From contig JAMPAV010000011.1 in NCBI GenBank assembly GCA_023667055.1, positions 1 to 46,302 on the forward strand: 46,302 bases of DNA, given 5' to 3'. The translations under genes and the position numbers were made by a program. The stretch comes from Muribaculum sp. Lineage in GTDB: Bacteria; Bacteroidota; Bacteroidia; Bacteroidales; Muribaculaceae. Every line of letters begins with the position of its first letter. The stretch's first letter is position 1. Of this stretch, positions 1-9,413 are shown piece by piece. The notes beneath the pieces were generated by a model. It ran no database searches. It had not been told where the DNA came from and saw only the letters and a list, made by a program, of their open reading frames with translations.

Positions 1-70
1 CAAGGATACGCTGATTATCAGCTATTCTTATTATACTATTTTACGAATGAAAATATCAGGTAATTCCCCG

Positions 71-3000
71 TCAAATAATTCCGTTGAGAATGGAATTCTC
101 GCCACATCTGCACTCATCAGGAAGGCCTCGGACGAAGCGGGTTATTCCTTCAAGACAATTCACGTGCAAGGATAGTCGCCACGGAAAGTTTATATCGTCT
201 GTCTGGCTGAAAGCATTTTCCGAACCGGGATGTTCTTCTTGAAAAATCATAGCTCCATAGTTGGAGAAATCCAATTCGACATCATAAACTGTTTTAGATG
301 GGTCAAACACACAACCGAAAAAATCAGGTCTCAAATCTCTCTTGGAATTGCTGCTTTGAGTGCAATGTTTATCGAGGATTTTAGCGTCTTTCCACCTTTG
401 GGTCTTGAACAATCTGACTTCACGGTCGTTGGTGTCGTAAGCGAGAATGCATTTTGATTCAGGGAAGACTTGGAATACTTCAATCTCATGGTCTTTAATA
501 CCGTTGCGTGATGCATAGCCCTTCAGTAGAACCCTTCTTTTAGAGTTACGCGCTTCGTAGATTGCTGACATTCCAATACCCTCTTTGTCGCCGGCAAGAT
601 TATATTTCTTATGAAGTGTCTGGTCACGGACTACTCTATTCATTGGGATGGTTGCTCCGCTGGTGCGTATATAAGATTCCTGTATTTCTTCCGGGCGATG
701 CGAATCCGGATGGAAATAGACCATATCTCCACGATAACTATCCACGTGAATTCTGAGAATCTCAAGTTCCTCATTGTTTCTTTCGATATTATAAGACACG
801 TATGCTGTGGTGACGCTTGTCTTCTCTGCGCCCGACTTATAAGCACGAAAAGAATGGTCGATAATGTTCTTCAGATAGGTTCTGTATCGGTCTGCATTTG
901 CCTCTGGTATTCTCCTGTCATCAAAGAGAAGATTGTAGTCGTGGGCTATTCCTGAGGCAATACCGTTGTCTCTCACACCAATTAGAAGTTCTCCTCCTGT
1001 TGTGGAGTTTAGAAACCCACAGATAGTCTTAAGGATTGACCAAATTTGAGTATCCGGCTCATATTCTTCTCTACCCTTCAACCGATTTTTTGGTGGACAC
1101 ACGGCTGATGATTTGAATTCAAGCGTATCGCTTTCCACACCATAGTAAGTAGTGCTGTCGGAGCTTTTGAATTGGTCATCGACATCAAGTACTCTTGCGA
1201 GTTCAAACTTTATGCGGGATATTTCACGGTCATCGATTTTTCCCAGCAGTCGATTTGAGGCATCAATAAGTCCATCCACTGTGTCTTCAAGATTTTCATC
1301 ATTCACCTCATTTTCCGCAGCTCGTCCTATTTCAGGATCCTTGTATTGCCGAATCATTTCTATGATACGCTCATGTCTTTCTATTTCCTTGATACCATTG
1401 AGGTTTGGTCCATGCGAAAGACTTAGCGACATCGGAGATGCCCCACCTGCAAATCTTGCCAGTGCAATCTGATATTCCAGTTCATGCCGGATATATGCGC
1501 TCACATCGTAGTCGCCGGCACATATTGAAAACATCAGAGAAGTCTGAAGACAAGTAAATCTCGACATTGTCTCAGACAGCATGTTCTGATGCTCCATAAG
1601 AATATTGCTGACCGCCTTCACACCCTCTTCGTCAGCATCCTCAATCTGTTCGTCTGGTTTTAACTCAGGAGCATAGTCTTTGCAGTATTTCAGGAATTCT
1701 CCGAAAAGATACACGAAGCAATCATTCTGATAGGTTTCAAGGTCCTCGTCGATTGGGTCCGGCATGCCATAGAGTTCGATATCATTTATGATATTGCCGT
1801 TGATAAGAATGTTGCCAGACTGATTTTTTGTGCCGTTGATGCGTATTGTGAGAGGAATATTGTTTTCCATTGCATCAAGGATATTCTCATCGGTGTTTTC
1901 ACCCATCACATTTACAAGAAAACCATCTTCGGTGAGCCATTGTGTTCCGGCGGAATAATCAGAGATATACACACCCGGAAGTGTTTCACCTCTCATTTGG
2001 TCGGCGTATTCCTGATAAAATCTGTCGAAAGCTCCTCTGAGTTGAAATTTAAATTCCGGATTGTCCGGAGTGTATTCTACAAGGAGAACTGTCCCCGGAG
2101 TAAACATTGGCAGTATCTTGAAAATATCTGCATATTTAAGCGAATCAATGAGATTGATATTTATTTTACCATACACCCTTTCATATTCGCGCGATAATGT
2201 TTCTGCCACAATCTTCACACCCCAGTTTGAGCGTATTACGACCGGAATTATTGCACCGGAAGAATATTTACGCTTCGATTCCTGTGAGTTTGTTTTCACT
2301 CCACTCTGTGCACGTGTCATGAATGTCATTCCATCCCACACTTCATCTGCATTTTCTGGGGCTCTCATGTGGTCACCCTTGTGAAGCAGGAGTCTGATAT
2401 TTTTCCCTATTGATAGATAATTGGTCAGATTGGAGGCTTCCTTAAGGAAATCAATTCTGTTGAGGGGTGCCGCAAGAATTGAGCCCTTGCTGAAAAACAC
2501 GCACCCTTTTCCATCATACACACTATCAAGACCCTTTTCAGTTTCAAATTTTGTCTGGCTCAAATTGTATAGCAGTCTTATTGGACTGAATGTATTTATG
2601 CTTGCTATATCATCCCATTTCACGCCAAGAGTAAGAATGGGGGCTTTACACACGCAATTGACAACCACATCGACAAGATTGTCTGCAATATCTGTCTGTG
2701 GCATCTTATGCGTGATCACCAAAAGGTTTATTAGCCGCATAAGCAACTGATGCTCTTCTTTATTGATTTTTTGTGAAACTATCAAAGCAGCCACCATGAT
2801 TCGATATGCAAGGGCGTTAGGAATCTGAATTTCTGAATTGGCCAACTTGAAGACAGGTTGGACCACGAAAGAAGATTTTTCTGAAAATTCTGAAAGCTCA
2901 TAGGCAAGATCTACAAGATAACGACATGTAGTGAGAAATTCTCCTTCGCCTGTATCATTGTCCTCAAAATATTGATAACGTCTTATATAATGCAATAACT

Positions 3001-3076
3001 TTTCAAAATTTTCAATAATGTATTCTTTTCTGATTTCAAGCCAAAAATCCGGTTGGTAACCCTTATAAACATTCAT
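71..3076 (-). CDS. AlbA_2 (Schlafen-type) ATP-binding plus WYL-like protein, 1001 aa
   Basis: Large cytosolic protein of unknown job. Residues about 1-640 match nothing I recognise; they are rich in acidic and helical stretches and have no signal peptide or membrane helix. Residues about 645-790 are a clear AlbA_2/Schlafen-type domain: it opens with SDTLEFKSSAV and contains ICGFLNSTTGGELLIGVRDN, the usual core of that family. Residues about 830-905 (EARNSKRRVLLKGYASRNG, then a strand ending VRLFKTQRW) have the strand pattern of a WYL domain, a ligand- or nucleic-acid-sensing module. AlbA_2 domains occur in transcription regulators and phage-defence proteins; WYL domains are common in defence-linked regulators. 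The combination suggests a nucleic-acid-responsive regulator or effector, but this is inference. It stands alone, 133 bp upstream of and codirectional with the CoA-transferase stop. Frame is intact and the start ATG at 3076 is the only good one. Confidence 0.75.
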   Translation of the reverse strand: MNVYKGYQPDFWLEIRKEYIIENFEKLLHYIRRYQYFEDNDTGEGEFLTTCRYLVDLAYELSEFSEKSSFVVQPVFKLANSEIQIPNALAYRIMVAALIVSQKINKEEHQLLMRLINLLVITHKMPQTDIADNLVDVVVNCVCKAPILTLGVKWDDIASINTFSPIRLLYNLSQTKFETEKGLDSVYDGKGCVFFSKGSILAAPLNRIDFLKEASNLTNYLSIGKNIRLLLHKGDHMRAPENADEVWDGMTFMTRAQSGVKTNSQESKRKYSSGAIIPVVIRSNWGVKIVAETLSREYERVYGKININLIDSLKYADIFKILPMFTPGTVLLVEYTPDNPEFKFQLRGAFDRFYQEYADQMRGETLPGVYISDYSAGTQWLTEDGFLVNVMGENTDENILDAMENNIPLTIRINGTKNQSGNILINGNIINDIELYGMPDPIDEDLETYQNDCFVYLFGEFLKYCKDYAPELKPDEQIEDADEEGVKAVSNILMEHQNMLSETMSRFTCLQTSLMFSICAGDYDVSAYIRHELEYQIALARFAGGASPMSLSLSHGPNLNGIKEIERHERIIEMIRQYKDPEIGRAAENEVNDENLEDTVDGLIDASNRLLGKIDDREISRIKFELARVLDVDDQFKSSDSTTYYGVESDTLEFKSSAVCPPKNRLKGREEYEPDTQIWSILKTICGFLNSTTGGELLIGVRDNGIASGIAHDYNLLFDDRRIPEANADRYRTYLKNIIDHSFRAYKSGAEKTSVTTAYVSYNIERNNEELEILRIHVDSYRGDMVYFHPDSHRPEEIQESYIRTSGATIPMNRVVRDQTLHKKYNLAGDKEGIGMSAIYEARNSKRRVLLKGYASRNGIKDHEIEVFQVFPESKCILAYDTNDREVRLFKTQRWKDAKILDKHCTQSSNSKRDLRPDFFGCVFDPSKTVYDVELDFSNYGAMIFQEEHPGSENAFSQTDDINFPWRLSLHVNCLEGITRFVRGLPDECRCGENSILNGII

Positions 3077-3179
3077 GATAGTGTCAATTTAAAATAATGT
3101 TACTTGCAATGTATCTGTAAAATAAAAAGGAGAGTGGAAGAGCCGGCACAGCTACAACTATATAAGGATTGTTAAGATT

Positions 3180-3206
3180 CCATCTTATATAAATTTTATG
3201 AGATGG
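3180..3206 (-). terminator. imperfect hairpin after the CoA-transferase stop
   Basis: CCATCT and AGATGG close an AT-rich imperfect stem just past the minus-strand stop at 3210. There is no T-run on the minus strand afterwards, so it is at best a weak terminator or a 3' stabilising hairpin. Confidence 0.3.
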
Positions 3207-3211
3207 GGTCT
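3191..3211. repeat. dispersed 21-bp motif, copy 1
   Basis: The 21 bases here match 14449-14469 at 20 of 21 positions (core TTTTATGAGATGG, then a variable base, then GTCT). Both copies run into the stop codon of a minus-strand gene. Confidence 0.6.
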
Positions 3212-4514
3212 AATTTAACCGAGAGAAAGAAAATCCGAATCTTTCGCGTGCGGCCTTTTCAAGTTCGTCTCTGAACTGAGGTGCTGCTATCGATATAAGG
3301 AGCTTTGCACGCTGGGCGAGATCCTTGCCTCTAAGATCAACAACTCCATATTCGGTGACGACAAAGTTTGTCTGGAATCTTGTGGTGACTACACCGGCTC
3401 CCTCAGTAAGAACGGGCTTGATTTTGTTAAGTCCTTTGCCTGTGGTGGAAAGCATGGCGAGAAAAGACATTCCCCCTTCCGACAACTGAGATCCATAAAC
3501 AAAATCATGCTGACCTCCGATTCCGGAAAAAATCTTTGTCCCAATGGAGTCAGCGCAAATCTGGCCGGTAAGGTCAATTTCAAGACATGAATTGATACTA
3601 ACCACCTTAGGATTCTGTGCTATAATAAATGGATTGTTGGTCCATGCCACGTCTTTGAAAATAATGTCGGGATTGCCATCCATATAGTCGTAGAGACGGC
3701 GAGATCCAAGGGCCAGAGATGCCACTGACTTGCCTGGCATTACTTTTTTCAGGCTGTTGTCGATCACACCATTTTCAAGCAAGGGCAAGACTCCATCTGT
3801 CATGGCTTCGGTATGCAGTCCGAGGTGCTTGTGATCTCTCAGAGCGCTTATCACTGCATTGGGAATCCCCCCCACTCCGATTTGCAATGTGGCTCCATTC
3901 GGAATCAGCTCAGCAATATAATTGCCAATTCTTTTTTCTGCCTCAGTAGGCACAGCAGTTGGCACTTCCACGAGAGGGTCATCCACCAACACTGCAGCCG
4001 CAAGATTATTAATGTGAATCAGTGGATCACCATAACTGAATGGCATATTGGGATTGATTTGTGCTATCACTCGGTCGGCACATTCCACTGCTGCCGTAGC
4101 AAGGTCTGCACTTACGCCGAAACTTACGAGACCCTCTTCATTAGGCATGGAGCAATTGATAAGGGCCACATCCACTCGGCAAGTGCCATCGCGCATTAGA
4201 GCCGGCACCTCGCCAAGAAAACGAGGTATGGTGCTTCCATATCCTTGCTGAATCCACCGGCGTACGCCATTGGACACAAAGAAACTTTCCACGTTGAACG
4301 CCTCCTTGTATTCCTCCCTGCAGTATGGGGCTTCGCCCTTGCATACGGCAAAAGCTGAATATAGCGTCACATTTTTTAATTCATTGCCTCGTCTGGCTAT
4401 TGCGTGGCAAAGCACTTCCGGTGTGGAAGTGCTTCCCTGTATGAAGACGTGGTCTCCGTCCTCTATAAGTCTGACGGCTTCTTCAGCCGACATGTAGCGG
4501 GGCTCAGTGCTCAT
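3210..4514 (-). CDS. acetyl-CoA hydrolase/CoA-transferase family protein
   Basis: Member of the 4-hydroxybutyrate CoA-transferase/acetyl-CoA hydrolase family, 434 aa, full length. It should move CoA between an acyl-CoA and a free acid, usually acetate, through a glutamyl-CoA intermediate. The likely catalytic Glu is in HTEAMTDGV near residue 236. GIGGQHDF and the C-terminal TEYGVVDLRGK are typical CoA-binding and family signatures. It is the last gene of the operon, and its ATG at 4514 overlaps the aminotransferase stop by 11 bp. Behind IorAB and an aminotransferase, the natural substrate is an aryl-acetyl-CoA (phenylacetyl-, 4-hydroxyphenylacetyl- or indoleacetyl-CoA), giving the free aryl-acetate and conserving the thioester as acetyl-CoA. 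That substrate is inferred from context; butyrate or succinate are alternatives. Confidence 0.88.
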   Translation of the reverse strand: MSTEPRYMSAEEAVRLIEDGDHVFIQGSTSTPEVLCHAIARRGNELKNVTLYSAFAVCKGEAPYCREEYKEAFNVESFFVSNGVRRWIQQGYGSTIPRFLGEVPALMRDGTCRVDVALINCSMPNEEGLVSFGVSADLATAAVECADRVIAQINPNMPFSYGDPLIHINNLAAAVLVDDPLVEVPTAVPTEAEKRIGNYIAELIPNGATLQIGVGGIPNAVISALRDHKHLGLHTEAMTDGVLPLLENGVIDNSLKKVMPGKSVASLALGSRRLYDYMDGNPDIIFKDVAWTNNPFIIAQNPKVVSINSCLEIDLTGQICADSIGTKIFSGIGGQHDFVYGSQLSEGGMSFLAMLSTTGKGLNKIKPVLTEGAGVVTTRFQTNFVVTEYGVVDLRGKDLAQRAKLLISIAAPQFRDELEKAARERFGFSFSRLN

Positions 4515-5808
4515 CTTTAAATGCCTTTAATCTTTGATTTAATATGTCGAAATCCTCTTCTGCCGACATTCTCGACACACATACCCTAACGCCATTTTGC
4601 TCCGAACCGGTTGACGACAGAGTTATGGCGGATACTCCATGCCGCATTAGCTCCGACTGGAGAATCTTTCCTTCCATATCTCCATATCCTACCGTGAAGA
4701 AGAAACCATCAGAAATTGGAGAATCTCCATCCTTGTCATATACTATGTGGAAACCATTGTCGGCAAAAACCTTCTTCATAAGCTCCGCTCTCCTACCATA
4801 TTCGGAAGTCTCACCCACGAAATTCAATTTTCCATCAACAGCTGCCTGCATCATTGCTGCGAGAGCAAACTGTGCACTGTGGGATGCTCCGGAACTTGCC
4901 GTGTATAACACTCCGAATATGTATGCATCCCCGAAGCTTGGCATCTCATAAAAACTACGGAAGAACTCATATTCCCGGTCATATACTTTCTCGCTCATTG
5001 CCACCACTGCAATTCTCTCGCCGGCATAACTGAAAATTTTTGATCCTGAGATAAGCAAAATATAATTGTCGGTGAAATTACCCACAGAGGGAATGAATGG
5101 AGTCTCGTTGGGATGACTGAAATCCATGCGGAAGTCCATGCCCATGTAGGCATGGTCCTCAATCACTATGACATCATGCTTGCTCGCCATCCTGCCTATT
5201 ATTTCCAGTTCTTCCTGTGTGAGGTTTATCCATGAAGGGTTGTTGGGATTGGAAAACAACATAGCCGTGATATTACCCTTGGAGAGCATCTCGTCAAGTT
5301 TTGCTTCAAGCGCTCTGCCACGATAATCGTAAATGTCGAATTGCTCTATACCTATGCCGAGCACCTTGGCCTGATGACGCTGCGCGGGAAACCCCGGGTT
5401 AAAAAATAGAATGGAGTCCTTACCCGGAATGCGTTGGCGAAGAAGAAGCTGAAGGGTAAAGCTTGCCTGCATTGAACCCACGGTGGGTATGACGGCTTTT
5501 TCAGGCACTGTCAGATTCAGGAAAGCTTTTACGAATGAAGCCCCCGCTTTCTTAAGTTGCGGCACACCCCCAATCGGAGGATACGTATTTGCCACTCCCC
5601 TTTCAAGCGCTTCTATTTCAGCATTGATTCCTATTCTGGATGCAGGAAGACCGGGATTGCCAAGTTCAAGATGAATGAATCTTTCGTTGGCTTCATTTTC
5701 GAGAGCCTCTGATAAAGATACTATCTGTCGGATGGTGGCCGTGGATAGGTCTAAGATACCGAGTTGAGATGCTGTTGTGTCGAGTATATCCTGAGATATT
5801 GGAAACAT
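4504..5808 (-). CDS. PLP-dependent class I/II aminotransferase
   Basis: Fold-type I aminotransferase of about 434 aa. NPGFPAQRHQ and SNPNNPSW lie in the substrate and cofactor region. VIEDHAYMGMDF supplies the pyridine-nitrogen Asp/Tyr stretch. SGSKIFSYAGERIA carries the Schiff-base Lys and the following Arg. The open frame reaches 5865, but the start chosen here (ATG at 5808, protein MFPISQDIL) begins 4 bp after the iorB stop, which fits an operon; the longer form would overlap iorB. The place between iorB and a CoA-transferase suggests it deaminates aromatic amino acids to the aryl-pyruvates used by IorAB. The specificity itself cannot be read from sequence. Confidence 0.88.
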   Translation of the reverse strand: MFPISQDILDTTASQLGILDLSTATIRQIVSLSEALENEANERFIHLELGNPGLPASRIGINAEIEALERGVANTYPPIGGVPQLKKAGASFVKAFLNLTVPEKAVIPTVGSMQASFTLQLLLRQRIPGKDSILFFNPGFPAQRHQAKVLGIGIEQFDIYDYRGRALEAKLDEMLSKGNITAMLFSNPNNPSWINLTQEELEIIGRMASKHDVIVIEDHAYMGMDFRMDFSHPNETPFIPSVGNFTDNYILLISGSKIFSYAGERIAVVAMSEKVYDREYEFFRSFYEMPSFGDAYIFGVLYTASSGASHSAQFALAAMMQAAVDGKLNFVGETSEYGRRAELMKKVFADNGFHIVYDKDGDSPISDGFFFTVGYGDMEGKILQSELMRHGVSAITLSSTGSEQNGVRVCVSRMSAEEDFDILNQRLKAFKDEH

Positions 5809-5812
5809 AACT

Positions 5813-6412
5813 TTAAGAATTGAGAATTTCTGATTTAATGCTGATAGCTTTGTCGCGTCCCGCACGGAAAGCCTTTATGTTGGACTCCACTATCAGGTCG
5901 CCCTTGGCGGAAAACACTTTCCATATTGCCACCTCTATTTCTTCGGCAGACATGTCGATGAAAGGGGATGTGGCTCCGAGAAGCACCATATTGGCGGCAC
6001 GTGGGGATGCCATTTCTTTGGCCAATGTGTCCATGTCGAAAGCAACTACTTTTCCGAAATTATTTAATTCTTTTCCGATCTTATCCACATCCGGATAATT
6101 GGCGATGTTGACGAACGGTGTGGTGGAAGTCACAATCCATCCATCGGGCGACAGCCGATGCACATAGCGAAGAGCTTCCATTGGCTCGAGACTGACGATA
6201 AGGTCGGCTTTTCCTGATTGTATAAGGTCTGATGATATCCTGTCTGTCGAAATTCTCAAATCGGATTGAACGTCACCACCACGCTGGCTCATGCCGTGCA
6301 CCTCGGCTTGCTTGATATATAGACCTTGATTCAAGGCTGCAACTCCGAGTATTGTAGCAATGCTTAGAATGCCCTGTCCTCCGACTCCCGCCAAAATTAT
6401 ATCTGTTTTCAC
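5813..6412 (-). CDS. iorB: indolepyruvate oxidoreductase subunit beta
   Basis: Gamma/beta-type subunit of the 2-oxoacid:acceptor oxidoreductase family, 199 aa. It pairs with IorA in oxidative decarboxylation of aryl-pyruvates to aryl-acetyl-CoA. The N-terminus TDIILAGVGGQGILS is the family glycine-rich motif, and QAEVHGMSQRGGDVQSDLR is highly characteristic of IorB. The start codon is GTG at 6412: the conserved N-terminus begins there and no nearby ATG is in frame. It lies 62 bp after iorA and 4 bp before the aminotransferase start. Confidence 0.93.
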   Translation of the reverse strand: MKTDIILAGVGGQGILSIATILGVAALNQGLYIKQAEVHGMSQRGGDVQSDLRISTDRISSDLIQSGKADLIVSLEPMEALRYVHRLSPDGWIVTSTTPFVNIANYPDVDKIGKELNNFGKVVAFDMDTLAKEMASPRAANMVLLGATSPFIDMSAEEIEVAIWKVFSAKGDLIVESNIKAFRAGRDKAISIKSEILNS

Positions 6413-6474
6413 TTTTTTTGAGTTTAAATGTTCAAATTATCCCTCAACTTTTGTTTGTGAAGGTGAATGTCAAA

Positions 6475-8109
6475 TCAAACTGTCTTGGGTCCGCGATGCG
6501 CGCCATGACGACGTGCGGTCTGGATGCATTCGCGGCGAGACACTACAACTGAAAGACCGCGATAATCGATGGCATCTTTAAATAGAGCCACCATCTCATC
6601 ATGATTTTTCGGCAAGGAGTCTATCGTGTGGAGATGGTCGGGATTCACTCCGAGTCCAAGGCATATCTGCTCGATTTTGCCGGTACCCTGTGAATCTTGT
6701 CCACCGGTCATCCCGGTTGTCAGATTATCGGATATTATCACAAGAATATCGCTGTTTTCATTGACGGCATCAAGCAAACCGGCCATACCGGAATGTGTGA
6801 ACGTAGAGTCGCCTATCACTGCCACCGACGGATGTACTCCGGCCTCTGAAGCACCTTTAGCCATTGTGATGGAGGCACCCATATCGAGTACTGTATGAAG
6901 AGCCTTGAAAGGAGCAAGATATCCAAGGGTGTAGCATCCTATATCGCCAAACACACGGGAATCATCATAACCGGAAAGAGCATCATTGAGAGCTTGATAT
7001 ACATCCCGGTGTCCACATCCTTTGCATAATGACGGAGGTCTGGGCACAGTGGTCTGGCTTACAGCGTTGAGATTCTTTATCTTTAGAGGCTCCAGATCCG
7101 GACGTAATTTTAAAAGTCCTTCTCTGACATGATCCGGATTCAGTTCTCCTGTCCGCACAATAGTGCCGTCGAGTTTGCCATGAATATCATATTTAGAGTC
7201 AAGCACTCCCCTCATGGCACTTTCTATAAATGGTTGTCCCTCCTCTATTACGAGAAGACTCTCACATTCATCAGCCAGGCTGGAAAGCATCTTCCTTGGC
7301 AATGGATATTGTGAAATTTTCACTACCGGAAACGGACATCCATCCGGGAACAATTCGTTAAGATAGTTGGCGGCTATTCCGCTCACCACTATCCCCAGTG
7401 AATGGTCAGATGCATCAGAGAAAGAATTGAAAGTGGATGTCTCTGAATATTTTTCCATGGCATTGTAATCCTCGAGAAGCTTCACATAGCGTCGGCGTGA
7501 ATTGCCCGGCATTAGTACCCATTGGTAAGCATTTTCCGGGAAGTGGAGACTATTTTCCTTTTCAGGTTCAGAATCAACATTCACCGTGGCTCTTGAATGG
7601 CTGAGTCTGGTCACCATTCTTATGATTATGGGAATTCCGAATTTTTCAGACATTTTGAAACCATAGCTGGCCATGTCGTAAGCTTCCTGCTGGTCGGATG
7701 GCTCCAGCACAGGGATAAAAGCAAACTGACCATAGAACCGGGAATCCTGTTCGTTTTGAGAAGAGTGCATCGACGGATCATCAGCTACCATGACAAGCAG
7801 TCCGCCATTGGCTCCCGTCATGCCCGAATTTACGAACGCATCTGCAGAAGCATTCAGTCCTACATGCTTCATGGTGACAATACTACGTTTGCCGGCATAC
7901 GACATTCCCAGTGCTTCTTCGTATGCAGTCTTCTCATTTGAAGACCAATGGCTATGGATTTTCCTTTCGGCCGCTATTTTATTGGCCTGCACATATTCCA
8001 TTATTTCAGTCGATGGAGTGCCCGGGTAACCGTAGGCTCCGCTCAGCCCAGCATTGATTGCACCCAATGCAAGCGCCTCATCGCCCAATAGGAGTTTTTT
8101 GATTTTCAT
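6475..8109 (-). CDS. iorA: indolepyruvate oxidoreductase subunit alpha, without C-terminal ferredoxin domain
   Basis: TPP-dependent catalytic subunit, 544 aa. The N-terminal pyruvate-flavodoxin-like domain starts LLLGDEALALGAINAGLSGA and includes GYPGTPSTEI. The TPP-binding half has SLCKGCGHRDVY and GDSTFTHSGMAGLLDAV followed by IISDNLTTGMTGGQ. Archaeal IorA is longer and ends in two [4Fe-4S] ferredoxin-like clusters; this protein stops at RRECIQTARRHGAHRGPKTV, so no cluster-binding cysteine array exists at the C-terminus. As I recall, Bacteroidetes homologues are similarly short, so this is probably normal for the lineage rather than a truncation, but it leaves the electron route open. It is the first gene of the operon and has a good Bacteroidetes promoter at 8152-8182. 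Confidence 0.93.
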   Translation of the reverse strand: MKIKKLLLGDEALALGAINAGLSGAYGYPGTPSTEIMEYVQANKIAAERKIHSHWSSNEKTAYEEALGMSYAGKRSIVTMKHVGLNASADAFVNSGMTGANGGLLVMVADDPSMHSSQNEQDSRFYGQFAFIPVLEPSDQQEAYDMASYGFKMSEKFGIPIIIRMVTRLSHSRATVNVDSEPEKENSLHFPENAYQWVLMPGNSRRRYVKLLEDYNAMEKYSETSTFNSFSDASDHSLGIVVSGIAANYLNELFPDGCPFPVVKISQYPLPRKMLSSLADECESLLVIEEGQPFIESAMRGVLDSKYDIHGKLDGTIVRTGELNPDHVREGLLKLRPDLEPLKIKNLNAVSQTTVPRPPSLCKGCGHRDVYQALNDALSGYDDSRVFGDIGCYTLGYLAPFKALHTVLDMGASITMAKGASEAGVHPSVAVIGDSTFTHSGMAGLLDAVNENSDILVIISDNLTTGMTGGQDSQGTGKIEQICLGLGVNPDHLHTIDSLPKNHDEMVALFKDAIDYRGLSVVVSRRECIQTARRHGAHRGPKTV

Positions 8110-8151
8110 GTATCAGATTTATTAGTTCGTATAAGGATTACGATCTCTGTG

Positions 8152-8182
8152 CAAATATACAAAAAATATTTAAGACATCAAA
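8152..8182 (-). promoter_or_regulatory. Bacteroidetes-type promoter of the ior operon
   Basis: On the minus strand a -33 TTTG (8179-8182) is followed after 19 bases by TATATTTG (8152-8159), an exact TAnnTTTG. It lies about 43 bp upstream of the iorA ATG. Confidence 0.75.
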
Positions 8183-8240
8183 AAATCTGTCCATTAAACT
8201 TTAGTTACTGTGCTTTTTTATATCGATTTCTTGAAATCTT

Positions 8241-8255
8241 GCATAAAATTTATGC
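8241..8255. repeat. short palindrome in the iorA/permease divergent gap
   Basis: GCATAAA-A-TTTATGC, perfect 7-bp arms around one base, lies midway in the 230-bp divergent region 8110-8339. It could be an operator for either gene. No exact TAnnTTTG was found for the permease direction. Confidence 0.35.
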
Positions 8256-8339
8256 GTTTTGAAGATCTTGATAGGTCGGACCATTAATCTTAAATCTGAT
8301 GTAATTGTTATAGATTTATAAAATTAATGAATTTTTTAT

Positions 8340-9404
8340 ATGCTAAACAATAATGTCATAACTTTTGATAAGGTGATAAGATGGATAGTCGCGATAATAG
8401 TATTATTAGCGATCATTTGGCTGGCAGACATATTGAAAAATGTTCTCCTGCCATTTGTAGTGGCATGTCTTGTTTCCTATATGCTTGAACCTTTGGTGGA
8501 ATTTCAACAAAGACATTTGAAATGCAAGCACCGTGTTATTCCGGTATTTCTTACGCTTATTGAGATACTTGCTATTGTCTCTGTCGTTGCCTATTTCTTC
8601 ATTCCAATGGTCATTAATGAAATCGGGCAACTTGACAATATGGTAAAGGCATCGGGAAACCACTCAATCAACACCTCATTTCTACCGCCAGATGTGGCCG
8701 CCTACCTGCAAAAATACGTGAGTCTTGAGACTCTCCAGCAGTATATGAGTGGCACAAGGCTTATGGCCGTCTTAAACAAAAGTACTACAGTTTTATCTGC
8801 CACTGTTGATTTCCTTCTTCATACACTCGAATGGTTGATCGCCATTGTTTATGTAATATTCATAATGCTTGATTACAATCATCTTATGCGAGGATTTCGC
8901 CTGGCTGTGCCTCCACGATATAGAGAAAAGGTATATCCAATTTTTGATGATATAAAGAATAATATGAGCATTTATTTTCGTAGCCAAGCTGTTATAGCCT
9001 TATGTGCAGCTATATTCTATTGCATTGGATTCTCAATTGTGGGTCTGCCTCTTGCAATAGTTATGGGTATCGTGGTTGGAATTCTATATATGATACCATA
9101 CTTCCAGTATGTCACGCTTATACCGGTTGCAATTCTATGCTATATTTATTCTTTGACCGGAGCTGGAGATTTTTTACCCATGATTGGCAAATGTATTTTA
9201 GTCTATGTGATCAGTCAATCGATATGTGACTATATACTTACTCCAAAGATAATGGGTAAGACGCTTGGTCTAAACCCTGCCATAATATTACTTTCCCTTT
9301 CTGTGTGGGGAACTCTTATGGGTATAATAGGAATGATAATAGCATTGCCAATGACCTCCCTTATGATTTCATATTATAAAAGATACATATTGAGAATGAA
9401 TTGA
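8340..9404 (+). CDS. AI-2E family transporter (PerM/YdiK-like)
   Basis: Polytopic inner-membrane protein, 354 aa, with about seven to eight hydrophobic helices. The N-terminal pair is at residues about 10-60, with a soluble segment in the middle (about 95-165). The C-terminal helices include the family stretch GLNPAIILLSLSVWGTLMGIIGMIIALPMTS. The family is named after E. coli TqsA, but most members have no proven link to autoinducer-2; some are ion-coupled exchangers. It is a single gene, divergent from iorA and convergent with rubrerythrin across a strong hairpin. The start ATG at 8340 directly precedes the first hydrophobic segment. Confidence 0.9.
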   Translation: MLNNNVITFDKVIRWIVAIIVLLAIIWLADILKNVLLPFVVACLVSYMLEPLVEFQQRHLKCKHRVIPVFLTLIEILAIVSVVAYFFIPMVINEIGQLDNMVKASGNHSINTSFLPPDVAAYLQKYVSLETLQQYMSGTRLMAVLNKSTTVLSATVDFLLHTLEWLIAIVYVIFIMLDYNHLMRGFRLAVPPRYREKVYPIFDDIKNNMSIYFRSQAVIALCAAIFYCIGFSIVGLPLAIVMGIVVGILYMIPYFQYVTLIPVAILCYIYSLTGAGDFLPMIGKCILVYVISQSICDYILTPKIMGKTLGLNPAIILLSLSVWGTLMGIIGMIIALPMTSLMISYYKRYILRMN

Positions 9405-9413
9405 AATCAATAT

